The notes: a model not told the origin generated them from the letters alone. Shown: positions 1-6,512, counted from the stretch's first letter. The stretch: 6,771 bases of DNA from an uncultured Bacilli bacterium (GCA_910586635.1 CAJUJA010000017.1:4298-11068), one strand, 5' to 3'. Made by a program: numbers and translations.

Positions 1-5
1 CTTTT

Positions 6-1148
6 TTAATAATTTCTTTCCTTTAAAAATGGTGGAAGATCAAATTCTTCATCTGCATCATCCAACTCGTCTGAGGCATCTATGGTATTTAATACCTCCT
101 CTTGTTGATAACTAACTTCTGGTTCTATTCTTGTTCTTCTAGTTGGTGTTTGTGAAACATTACTATAAACTGGCTTTTCTTCCTCTATGATTACTGGATC
201 TTTTTCAAAACCAGTTGCTATTACCGTAACAATCACTTCATCAGATAGATTTTCATTGATTACAGAACCAAATATCGTATTAATATCTGTATTTGCGGCT
301 GATCTAACTACCTCGGCTGCTTGCTCTGCTTCAAATAACGTTAAATTAACTCCACCTGTAATATTTACAATGGCATCGGTTGCTCCCTCTATTGAGGTTT
401 CAAGAAGTGGAGAGGATACTGCTTGTTTTGCTGCTTCCATTGCTCTATCTTCTCCCATACCAATTCCAATACCAATAATGGCTCTTCCTGAATTTTGCAT
501 AACAGCTTTTACATCCGCAAAATCTAAGTTAACTAATCCTACTACGGCGATCAAGTCTGAAATAGATTGTACACCTCTGCGTAGAACATTATCAACCTCT
601 TTAAATGCCTCTAACATTGGTGTTGTCTTATCTATGATTTCTCTTAGGCGATCATTTGGAATTACAATTAATGTATCCACATGATTCTTTAACTCTTCTA
701 AACCTTCTAGAGCATTTTGCATTCTTTTTTTACCCTCAAATGAGAATGGTTTCGTAACAATTGCTACCGTAAGGGCACCTAATGCCTGAGCAATTTCTGC
801 AACGATAGGTGCAGCACCCGTTCCAGTTCCTCCACCCATTCCACAGGTAATAAATACCATATCAGCACCTGTTAATGCTTCTTCTATTTCTTTTTTACTT
901 TCTAATGCAGCCTCTTTTCCAATATCAGGTCTTGCTCCTGCTCCTAATCCATCTGTAAGAGTTCCTCCAATTTGGATTTTAACATCCGCTTTAGAACTAT
1001 TTAACACTTGTAAGTCGGTATTTGCTGCTATAAACTCTACTCCTTTTACACCAGACTCTACCATTCTATTAATAGCATTTCCGCCACCACCGCCAAGACC
1101 TATTACTTTAATCTTAGCTAATTGATCCATTTCTAATCCGCCTAACAT
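6..1148 (-). CDS. ftsZ: Cell division protein FtsZ
   Basis: Tubulin-like GTPase that polymerises at midcell into the Z-ring, the cytoplasmic scaffold for the divisome. Complete, 380 aa. The N-terminal glycine-rich nucleotide loop is at residues 17-25 (GLGGGGGNA), the tubulin signature GGGTGTG at 105-111, and the T7 catalytic loop NLDFADVK at 207-214, whose aspartates complete the GTPase site of the neighbouring subunit. The globular core ends near residue 315. A polar, acidic linker of about 50 residues follows, then the C-terminal peptide FDLPPFLKERNY (369-380), the family's docking site for FtsA/SepF-type partners. ATG at 1148 is chosen because a perfect AGGAGG lies 10 nt upstream and the N-terminus (MLGGLEMDQLAKIKVIG) matches the length of Bacillus FtsZ; a second ATG at 1130 (residue 7) is possible. 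It starts 15 nt after ftsA and has no separate promoter, so it is probably co-transcribed with ftsA. One oddity is Cys102 in ITCGMGGGTGTG, where most FtsZs have Ala. Confidence 0.99.
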   Translation of the reverse strand: MLGGLEMDQLAKIKVIGLGGGGGNAINRMVESGVKGVEFIAANTDLQVLNSSKADVKIQIGGTLTDGLGAGARPDIGKEAALESKKEIEEALTGADMVFITCGMGGGTGTGAAPIVAEIAQALGALTVAIVTKPFSFEGKKRMQNALEGLEELKNHVDTLIVIPNDRLREIIDKTTPMLEAFKEVDNVLRRGVQSISDLIAVVGLVNLDFADVKAVMQNSGRAIIGIGIGMGEDRAMEAAKQAVSSPLLETSIEGATDAIVNITGGVNLTLFEAEQAAEVVRSAANTDINTIFGSVINENLSDEVIVTVIATGFEKDPVIIEEEKPVYSNVSQTPTRRTRIEPEVSYQQEEVLNTIDASDELDDADEEFDLPPFLKERNY

Positions 1149-1158
1149 ATAACCTTAT

Positions 1159-1164
1159 CCTCCT
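1159..1164 (-). promoter_or_regulatory. ftsZ ribosome binding site touching the ftsA stop codon
   Basis: A perfect AGGAGG on the minus strand, with 10 nt to the ftsZ ATG at 1148. Its first A is the last base of the ftsA stop codon (TGAGGAGG). Ribosomes finishing ftsA would therefore end on the ftsZ initiation site. This allows translational coupling, which is an inference from the spacing. Confidence 0.85.
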
Positions 1165-2402
1165 CAATTTTCAAAAAAACGTCCAAATACTTTATTAATA
1201 ATATTGTCATTGCTTCCTTTTGTTTCTTTTATTGAAATTAAATTATCAATATCACTATCATTCAGCATCGTTATGCTTTTTCCTCTTAGTGCCAGTTTAG
1301 AATCCTCATATTTTACCAATCCTAGCACACTACTATATTTATTATTTCTTACACCCATGGTAGTAATATTACAAACCTTTGCTTTGATTCCTAATTGATC
1401 TTCTATTAAATATTGAAATCCTGCTAGTTCGCTTATTCCACCTGTTATAATTATATAACGTATTTCCCTTTTTGTTAAGTTTTTTAACTCATTTTTTACT
1501 TTTTTTAATATATCAATCACTCTAGCCTCTACAATTTTTGATAAATCTAGTTGATTAATCTGTACAGTTTGCCCTTCTTTATCCTTTACCTCAACTGTTT
1601 CATTACTGTCTGCATAAGAAGATAGTGCAACTACAAACTTTTCTTTTAATTTTCTGGAATCCTTTCTCCTTAAAGAATAAATATAAGAAATATCATGATC
1701 TACATTTCTACTTCCAAAATTTAGGATTTTGTTTTTTATCATAATTCCTTTATTAAAAACAGAAATATTTGTAATTTCCTCTCCAATATTTACAATAGCT
1801 CCTACAGTTTTATCTAGATTTTTATTTCTTACTTCATAATAATCACCCGTAGAAGTATAGGCAATATCTACTACTTCAATACCACTTAATTTTAATACCT
1901 CCAACACTTTATAAATAATATCCTTTGGAGATACAGAAATTAATACTTTTGCTTCTAACAGTTCCCCTACATATCCTTTTGGATCTTTAATATATTCCTC
2001 ATCGTCTACTTTAAAACTAATTGGCATCGCTGTTATTAATTCCTCTTCTTCACCAATTTGTCCAACTAAAGCATCCTTTAAGACATTGCTAATATCTTCT
2101 CCAGTTATTTCATGATAGTCTAATACTTTAGTAGAACCAACTACAATATCCATTCTAGATTGATTCGTAGGAACACAAGCTATTGCCTTTGTGATTTTAA
2201 ATCCTAACATTTCATCTAACTTTCTAAATGCTTTTCTAGTGGAATTTACTGCCTTTTTTGTATCTACAACAAGCCCCTTTTTTACTCCTTCAGATGGAAA
2301 GTCAACATTAGCTATTACATGAAATTTATGATTCGTTTTATTACAAACTAATATTTTAATACTATTAGTACCTAGTTCCACACTAGTATAATAATGATTC
2401 AT
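1164..2402 (-). CDS. ftsA: Cell division protein FtsA, with degenerate phosphate-2 loop
   Basis: Actin-like ATPase that tethers FtsZ to the inner membrane face and recruits later divisome proteins. 412 aa from the chosen start. Phosphate-1 motif is near residues 8-19 (VELGTNSIKILV), followed by the FtsA-specific 1C subdomain at about 80-160. The phosphate-2 region is at 201-216 and the adenosine motif IIITGGISELAG ends its TGG at 320-322. The C-terminus NIINKVFGRFFEN is an amphipathic helix with aromatic residues, as expected for the FtsA membrane-targeting sequence. Phosphate-2 reads VNIGEEITNISVF where FtsAs usually have a D-I-G-G-G-T/Q-type loop, so ATP handling may be altered. The frame stays open to a TTG at 2459, but that TTG is the -35 box of a promoter and has no ribosome site. 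ATG at 2402 has GGGAG 9 nt upstream and gives MNHYYTSVELGT, which aligns with FtsA N-termini. It is the first gene of an ftsA-ftsZ unit. Confidence 0.95.
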   Translation of the reverse strand: MNHYYTSVELGTNSIKILVCNKTNHKFHVIANVDFPSEGVKKGLVVDTKKAVNSTRKAFRKLDEMLGFKITKAIACVPTNQSRMDIVVGSTKVLDYHEITGEDISNVLKDALVGQIGEEEELITAMPISFKVDDEEYIKDPKGYVGELLEAKVLISVSPKDIIYKVLEVLKLSGIEVVDIAYTSTGDYYEVRNKNLDKTVGAIVNIGEEITNISVFNKGIMIKNKILNFGSRNVDHDISYIYSLRRKDSRKLKEKFVVALSSYADSNETVEVKDKEGQTVQINQLDLSKIVEARVIDILKKVKNELKNLTKREIRYIIITGGISELAGFQYLIEDQLGIKAKVCNITTMGVRNNKYSSVLGLVKYEDSKLALRGKSITMLNDSDIDNLISIKETKGSNDNIINKVFGRFFEN

Positions 2403-2411
2403 ATTATCATA

Positions 2412-2416
2412 CTCCC
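2412..2416 (-). promoter_or_regulatory. ftsA ribosome binding site (decides the start)
   Basis: GGGAG on the minus strand, 9 nt before ATG at 2402. Nothing comparable precedes the upstream in-frame TTG at 2459. This supports the shorter FtsA. Another ATG at 2410 reads straight into a stop after two codons and can be discounted. Confidence 0.75.
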
Positions 2417-2430
2417 ATCTTAATATCACT

Positions 2431-2459
2431 ATTATACTATAAATTTTTATTTTCTCCAA
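2431..2459 (-). promoter_or_regulatory. Sigma-A-type promoter of ftsA-ftsZ
   Basis: On the minus strand the -35 box TTGGAG (2459-2454) and a consensus -10 box TATAAT (2436-2431) are separated by exactly 17 bp. Transcription would begin near 2424, giving a leader of about 22 nt with the GGGAG ribosome site in it. It lies just downstream of a terminator for the preceding operon, so it would be the main source of ftsAZ mRNA. This is a sequence-based prediction with no experimental support here. Confidence 0.8.
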
Positions 2460-2492
2460 GGATTTTCACTAATTTTTAATTACAAGTCCTAT

Positions 2493-2523
2493 AAAAAAGT
2501 AATGGTTTTTATTCCATTACTTT
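2493..2523 (-). terminator. Rho-independent terminator overlapping the end of divIB
   Basis: On the minus strand AAAGTAATGG pairs perfectly with CCATTACTTT around an 8-nt loop (AATAAAAA), and the 3' arm runs into six Ts (2498-2493). The core stem GTAATGG/CCATTAC is 7 bp with three G-C pairs, so it is weak and may only partly terminate. The upstream arm is coding sequence (the last codons of divIB) and the loop contains the divIB stop codon. It separates murG-murB-divIB from the ftsA promoter. Confidence 0.75.
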
Positions 2524-3198
2524 AAAATGATTTCCACTATCCAAATATAAGATTCCCTTTCTTCCTTCTAATTGTTTTAAAACGTTATTGTAATAATTAA
2601 TCATCTTAAATTTTGTTAAGGTAAGATAGACACTGTTTCCATCATCCATATATAATAAAAATCTATCCTTATCAAATTCACTAGGTACATAAGTAATCTC
2701 TGAAATCTTACCAAGTATAGAAGAATCAATTTTAGAAAGATTTTTTGTAAATGAATGATACTTGGTATCCGGAATATCATTCATAAGCCGTGGAATTCTA
2801 AATAGGCTAATTTCATCTGTATAAGAAACCTCCCTCTGATTATCTAAAATTACTTTTTGATCTGTCTCTTTTATAAATAGCGGCTTATTCTCTTTTACTT
2901 CTATCGTTATTGTATGATAAAACCCTTTTTTGATTTTTACTTCTTTAATATAAGGACTTTTTTCTAGTTTCTTTTTTATTTTTCCTTTAGTAGTATAGTA
3001 AAAACTAGGATAATCTTCTAAACTAGCAAGATATAAAATATAATCATCTTTTAAGTAATTAGTTCCTTTTATCGTAATGTTTTTAATACGGGTATTTAAA
3101 TACAACTCCATAGCCAAAACAATTCCTCCTAGTACTAATATTACTAGAAGTAGACGAAATATTTTTAATTTTTTTCTTTTGACTATTTTCTTTCCCAT
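2509..3198 (-). CDS. divIB: Cell division protein DivIB/FtsQ
   Basis: Bitopic divisome protein that, with FtsL and DivIC/FtsB-type partners, controls septal peptidoglycan synthesis outside the membrane. 229 aa, slightly shorter than typical DivIB. A Lys/Arg-rich cytoplasmic tail (MGKKIVKRKKLK) precedes one transmembrane helix at about 13-32. A POTRA domain follows at about 36-106 (opening IKNITIKGTNYL and closing YHTITIEVKENKP), then a beta domain to about 220 with VYLTLTKFK and GRKGILYLD near the end. This order is diagnostic even though the sequence is divergent. The frame opens at a TTG (3210), but ATG at 3198 is preferred because GGGAG sits 5 nt before it and nothing suitable precedes the TTG. 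It starts 2 nt after the murB stop, so translation is probably coupled. Symbol divIB fits Bacillota; ftsQ is the equivalent name. Confidence 0.93.
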   Translation of the reverse strand: MGKKIVKRKKLKIFRLLLVILVLGGIVLAMELYLNTRIKNITIKGTNYLKDDYILYLASLEDYPSFYYTTKGKIKKKLEKSPYIKEVKIKKGFYHTITIEVKENKPLFIKETDQKVILDNQREVSYTDEISLFRIPRLMNDIPDTKYHSFTKNLSKIDSSILGKISEITYVPSEFDKDRFLLYMDDGNSVYLTLTKFKMINYYNNVLKQLEGRKGILYLDSGNHFKVME

Positions 3199-3200
3199 AT

Positions 3201-4106
3201 TTACTCCCAATTTACAAATTCTTGTTCTACTTTTAATCCAATGTCATACTTTTCTTTTACTTGATCTTGTACATAATCAATTAATTTCTTGATATCTTTA
3301 CTAGTAGCATTTCCAACATTAATTACAAAGTTAGCATGCTTATCACTAATCATAGCTCCACCCATTTTAAACCCCTTTAATCCTAAGTTTTCAATTAACT
3401 CTCCAGCATATCTTCCCTCTGGATTTCTAAAAACACTACCTGCACTAGGATAGTTTAATGGTTGCGACTCTAATCTTCTTTTGAGCCTTGATTTCATTAA
3501 GTCTTCTATCGCGTTTCTGCTTCCCTTTTCTAATCTAATATTTGCCTCTAAACATATAAAGTCAGGGTGTGTTTTAAAAAAGGAAGTACGATAATGAAAA
3601 TTTAACTCCTTATTTTCTAATTCTATAATACGATAGTCTGGTGTTAATACTTTCACACTTCGCACAATATATCCCATATCTTTTTTATAAGCACCCGCAT
3701 TCATAAAAACAGCTCCACCTATAGTACCTGGAATTCCCGATGCAAATTCCAAACCAGTCAATGAGTTTTTAGCGGCTATTCTAGATAATTTGATTAGGGA
3801 AAAGCCTGCTCCTACTCTAATTTTATTGTGAGTTATTTCTAGCTGATTAAATTCTGTCAATTTTATCAGAATCCCTCTATACTCCTGATCGCTAAATAAT
3901 AAATTAGATCCATTTCCTAAGATTTTATATTTCATATTACTATTTCTAATTACTTTTAATAGACAAATTAATTTTTCTATATCTTTTGGATATACGACAC
4001 AACTAGCAATTCCTCCTGTTTTATATGTAGTGTATCTACTTAAGGAAATATTTTCTTCTATTTTTCCTATTCCTAGTCGTTTTATTTTTTCTATTACCTC
4101 TTTCAT
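3201..4106 (-). CDS. murB: UDP-N-acetylenolpyruvoylglucosamine reductase MurB
   Basis: Cytoplasmic FAD enzyme that uses NADPH to reduce UDP-GlcNAc-enolpyruvate to UDP-MurNAc, the second committed step of peptidoglycan precursor synthesis. 301 aa, the usual length. FAD-domain motifs are YTTYKTGG (25-32), GNGSNLL (64-70) and SGIPGTIGGAVFMNAGAY (123-140). The substrate and catalytic part has YRTSFF with Arg173, and SAGSVFRNP, whose Ser224 is the expected proton donor. The C-terminal HANFVINVGNA is followed by VEQEFVNWE, where Glu296 is the probable last catalytic residue. It resembles the compact type II enzymes of Bacillota. ATG at 4106 has AAGGAAG (4114-4120) 7 nt upstream, located inside the end of murG. 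The start overlaps the murG stop by 4 nt (ATGA), which implies translational coupling. Having murB beside murG and divIB is typical of Bacillota dcw clusters. Confidence 0.98.
   Translation of the reverse strand: MKEVIEKIKRLGIGKIEENISLSRYTTYKTGGIASCVVYPKDIEKLICLLKVIRNSNMKYKILGNGSNLLFSDQEYRGILIKLTEFNQLEITHNKIRVGAGFSLIKLSRIAAKNSLTGLEFASGIPGTIGGAVFMNAGAYKKDMGYIVRSVKVLTPDYRIIELENKELNFHYRTSFFKTHPDFICLEANIRLEKGSRNAIEDLMKSRLKRRLESQPLNYPSAGSVFRNPEGRYAGELIENLGLKGFKMGGAMISDKHANFVINVGNATSKDIKKLIDYVQDQVKEKYDIGLKVEQEFVNWE
3204..3208 (-). promoter_or_regulatory. divIB ribosome binding site (decides the start)
   Basis: GGGAG on the minus strand, 5 nt before ATG at 3198 and overlapping the last codons of murB. 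It places divIB initiation at the ATG and not at the in-frame TTG at 3210. Confidence 0.7.
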
Positions 4107-5191
4107 TGACTATCTTCCTTAATCACTTTTTTTATCTCTTCATAAAACTTAGTTGCAGAGTCCCTCACTCCTAATTTTAGGGCATTCTTTTTCATTTTAT
4201 CATAAGTTTTTTTGTTTTCTAAGATCTCATCGATAGCAGAAATCACAGTATTCATGGAAAAGTCTTCTTCCCTAATTAATTTCGAAGCTCCATTTTCCTC
4301 AAGCTCCTTTGCATTTAGATATTGATGGTTTGCTGTAACATAAGGAGATGGCACTAAAATAGAAGGAAGACCTATTGCAGTAATTTCCGAAATTGTAGAT
4401 GCCCCTGCCCTAGATATAATTAAATCAGTCTTTTTCAATAATTGAATAAAATTATCAAGGAAAGGTACTACTGCTACATTTTTAGGTAAATTCATGGATT
4501 TAAATTCATCATAATAGTTTTCTCCTGTAATGATAATCACCTGATAGTCTTTAAGGTTAAAAGCTGGAATTAATTCCTTTATTTTTTTTGTCATAGTAGT
4601 AGAACCAAGAGATCCCATAACAATGATTACTAATTTTTTATTTTCCATCAAACCAAAATCTTTTTTATTTGCGGCCTTAGTAGAAATAATTTCTTCACTT
4701 CTAGGATTCCCTGTATATACTGTTTTTTCTCTATCAAAATAAGAAAGAGTATTTGGTAGGGAAACACAAACTCTATTTGCATACTTAGCAATCAATTTAT
4801 TAGATACACCAGGAACTGAATTTTGCTCATGAATCATTGTTTTATACTTTAATTTGTGAGCAGCAATCATCACAGGTGCTGTAATATATCCCCCTACTCC
4901 AATTACAATATCAGGATTAAATTCTTTGATTATCTTTTTTGCCCTTTTGATCGCTCTTTTATATTTTATAAAAACGGAGATGTTTTTAAAAATACTTTTT
5001 CTACTAATTCCTTCCATCTCTATTCCTTCATAAGGAATTCCTAATTTAGGTATTAGGTTTTTTTCCATTCTATCAGTTGTTCCAATATATAAGATTTGAC
5101 TTAAACTTTCTTTTTCTTTAATTTTATTAATAATCGCTAAAGCGGGGAAAACATGACCTCCTGTTCCTCCGGCACAAATAATTGCTTTCAT
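4103..5191 (-). CDS. murG: UDP-GlcNAc:lipid I N-acetylglucosaminyltransferase MurG
   Basis: GT-B glycosyltransferase on the inner membrane face that adds GlcNAc from UDP-GlcNAc to lipid I, making lipid II. 362 aa, normal length. N-terminal acceptor domain: first G loop GGTGGHVFPA (8-17), GVGGY (98-102) and HEQNSVPG (121-128). C-terminal donor domain: MGSLGS (192-197) as the G loop, SRAGASTISEI (260-270) with Glu269 expected to hold the GlcNAc ribose, and PSPYVTANHQ (281-290) for donor sugar recognition. The second G loop has Leu195 where GGSQG-type enzymes carry Gln. ATG at 5191 gives the standard N-terminus MKAIICAGGTGGH. The ribosome site is not ideal: AAGGA at 5203-5207 lies 11 nt away, and an AAGG directly abuts the ATG. 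An extended -10 promoter sits just upstream, and the gene is followed without a gap by murB. Confidence 0.98.
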   Translation of the reverse strand: MKAIICAGGTGGHVFPALAIINKIKEKESLSQILYIGTTDRMEKNLIPKLGIPYEGIEMEGISRKSIFKNISVFIKYKRAIKRAKKIIKEFNPDIVIGVGGYITAPVMIAAHKLKYKTMIHEQNSVPGVSNKLIAKYANRVCVSLPNTLSYFDREKTVYTGNPRSEEIISTKAANKKDFGLMENKKLVIIVMGSLGSTTMTKKIKELIPAFNLKDYQVIIITGENYYDEFKSMNLPKNVAVVPFLDNFIQLLKKTDLIISRAGASTISEITAIGLPSILVPSPYVTANHQYLNAKELEENGASKLIREEDFSMNTVISAIDEILENKKTYDKMKKNALKLGVRDSATKFYEEIKKVIKEDSQ

Positions 5192-5211
5192 CCTTTTTCA
5201 CATCCTTAGTT

Positions 5212-5220
5212 ATTATATCA
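5212..5220 (-). promoter_or_regulatory. Extended -10 promoter of murG-murB-divIB
   Basis: The minus strand reads TGATATAAT, a perfect extended -10 (TGnTATAAT). The hexamer 17 bp further upstream (TTAATT) is a poor -35, as expected for an extended -10 promoter. Transcription would start near 5206, giving a very short leader of about 15 nt. It follows the terminator at 5242-5269, so murG-murB-divIB probably form their own unit. Confidence 0.65.
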
Positions 5221-5241
5221 TAATTTTATGCCTCAATTAAG

Positions 5242-5269
5242 AAAAAAAGAAGATTCTTCTGGGAATCCT
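5242..5269 (-). terminator. Rho-independent terminator after the TasA-like gene
   Basis: On the minus strand AGGATTC (5269-5263) pairs with GAATCTT (5256-5250), with one G-U wobble, around the loop CCAGAA. After one C there is a run of seven Ts (5248-5242). It begins 2 nt after the stop codon of the gene ending at 5271. It separates the paralog pair from murG. Confidence 0.7.
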
Positions 5270-5270
5270 T

Positions 5271-5852
5271 TTATTTTAATTCTTGATCACTTTGGATGGC
5301 TTCCACTTTAATTTTACCATGGAAATGTTTCCCCATATCTGCTTGGGTTGTATTACTTCCCTTTAACCATAATTTAATGGAAAAGGAAATAGACTGATTT
5401 GTATCAATTGTGCCTTCTTTTAAAATTCCCGATTGCTCGACTAAATCCTTGATGATAGGTGTTGTATTTCCCTCCTCAAAGGCATATCTAAGATGTATCC
5501 AATCTAGTTTATTATTACTACATCCATCATTAAGATAATATTCATCATCATCCACAATCGAAAGTCTATAATTAGCTGCTGTCGTTCCAGTATTTTCTAA
5601 GCTGAATGTATATGCTACTTGTTTCATCCCTTCACTATCGCTAAGAGGAATTGCATTTTTCACTGATATTTCATTGCTTTCTTTATTTAAGTTTAAAACT
5701 AAAGTTCCCGTTTTTAATACATTTTCTTTTTTTCCATATTCTGTACGACTCCATAGTGCATATCCGACAGTTGCAACACATATAAAAATGCTTAATATTA
5801 AAACAATTAATCCTAATTTATTTTCTTTTTTATTCATTTCCAATTTTTCCAT
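5271..5852 (-). CDS. TasA/CalY-like protein with SipW-type signal peptide
   Basis: 193 aa, function unknown. The N-terminus is charged (MEKLEMNKKENK), followed by a hydrophobic segment at 13-33 ending in VGYALWS. This resembles the signal peptides of TasA/CalY-like proteins processed by SipW-type signal peptidases, with likely cleavage near Ala32. The mature part is predicted mostly beta: GTLVLNL (49-55), IPLSDSEGM (68-76), VAYTFSLENTG (79-89), KLWLKG (160-165) and a closing GKHFHGKIKVEAIQ. This layout is like many short secreted proteins of gut Bacillota. The single mature-part Cys is at 111. The frame opens at a GTG (5858), but ATG at 5852 is preferred with AGGA 9 nt upstream. It is paralogous to the gene ending at 5914 and has its own promoter and terminator. 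Biofilm or fibre formation is known for TasA itself and is not shown for this protein; the family call is a recognition from memory. Confidence 0.75.
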   Translation of the reverse strand: MEKLEMNKKENKLGLIVLILSIFICVATVGYALWSRTEYGKKENVLKTGTLVLNLNKESNEISVKNAIPLSDSEGMKQVAYTFSLENTGTTAANYRLSIVDDDEYYLNDGCSNNKLDWIHLRYAFEEGNTTPIIKDLVEQSGILKEGTIDTNQSISFSIKLWLKGSNTTQADMGKHFHGKIKVEAIQSDQELK

Positions 5853-5861
5853 AAACACACA

Positions 5862-5865
5862 TCCT
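5862..5865 (-). promoter_or_regulatory. Ribosome binding site of the TasA-like gene (decides the start)
   Basis: AGGA on the minus strand, 9 nt from ATG at 5852 and only 3 nt from the in-frame GTG at 5858. The spacing favours the ATG. The site is short, so the start is moderately supported. Confidence 0.55.
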
Positions 5866-5876
5866 ATTATTTATAA

Positions 5877-5905
5877 ATTATATCTAATTTTACTCTATTT
5901 GTAAA
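5877..5905 (-). promoter_or_regulatory. Sigma-A-type promoter of the TasA-like gene
   Basis: The minus strand shows a -35 box TTTACA (5905-5900), a 17-bp spacer and a perfect -10 box TATAAT (5882-5877). The predicted start near 5870 leaves a leader of about 18 nt before ATG 5852. It lies within the 61 nt between the two paralogs, so the second gene can be transcribed apart from the first. No terminator is visible between them, so readthrough is also possible. Confidence 0.8.
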
Positions 5906-5913
5906 TACTATAA

Positions 5914-6489
5914 TTAAGATCCTATTGCTATTTCTACTCCTTCATCTACTACATCAATAATTCCATGATAATGAAGTTTTGCTCCAGTTGGTAAAGTATT
6001 ATTATTTACAATCCAAAATCTCATGGTATATTCTTCCTTCTTCTTGGCCTTAATAATTCTAGTTAATACTCTACCTTCAATCAAATCACTCAAGGTATAA
6101 ATCTTATTTTTTTCATTTTCTTTATGAATAGAGAATCTAATAATATTTGTTGGAATTTGATATTCTGAGCATTCATCTTTTAATGTCAATTCCTTATTAT
6201 TTTTTATATTAATAGAATATTGAATACTACTATTGGTATTATTTTTAATACTAAACTTATAAGCCTTTGAAGAAAGCCCTACAGAATCTGTTACAGGTGT
6301 TACTTTTAATAAATTAACCTCCCCTCCACTTTCTTCATGAAAGGTGATATCTAATGTATCCGTATTGTAGTCTACATGAGACATATCTTTAAATTTATAA
6401 TAAATATATCTAGTAGTAAAAATAGCAAATAGTAAAATAATCGTGATGACTACTATTTCTTTTTTTCTATATTTTATAATCTCTTTCAT
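5914..6489 (-). CDS. Membrane-anchored paralog of the TasA-like protein
   Basis: 191 aa, function unknown. A short basic tail (MKEIIKYRKK) precedes one hydrophobic helix at about 12-26. The helix is followed by RYIYYKFK, with no Ala-Leu-Trp or other evident cleavage site, so it is probably a membrane-anchored protein with an outside C-terminal domain. The outer part aligns by eye with the downstream neighbour: VTPVTDSVGLSSKAYKFSIKNN (63-84) against its AIPLSDSEGMKQVAYTFSLENT, Cys107 against Cys111, and RFWIVNNNT...HYHGIIDV near the end against KLWLKGSNT...HFHGKIKV. It is therefore a TasA/CalY-like-domain paralog, more diverged than its partner. ATG at 6489 is supported by GAGGTG (6497-6502) 7 nt upstream. 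Promoter and inverted repeat lie just upstream. Confidence 0.7.
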   Translation of the reverse strand: MKEIIKYRKKEIVVITIILLFAIFTTRYIYYKFKDMSHVDYNTDTLDITFHEESGGEVNLLKVTPVTDSVGLSSKAYKFSIKNNTNSSIQYSINIKNNKELTLKDECSEYQIPTNIIRFSIHKENEKNKIYTLSDLIEGRVLTRIIKAKKKEEYTMRFWIVNNNTLPTGAKLHYHGIIDVVDEGVEIAIGS

Positions 6490-6512
6490 AATGAAACACC
6501 TCTTAGTAAGAT

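Noticed and set aside
187..684. 165-codon open frame on the plus strand
   Set aside because: It lies entirely antisense to ftsZ, has a low-complexity Ser/Ile/Thr-rich translation and no ribosome site. It mirrors the codon pattern of the real gene.
3077..3292. Plus-strand open frame across divIB and murB
   Set aside because: Hydrophobic, low-complexity antisense translation over two well-supported genes; no start signals.
5674..5904. Plus-strand open frame with hydrophobic translation
   Set aside because: Antisense to the TasA-like gene and its promoter, with no recognisable features.
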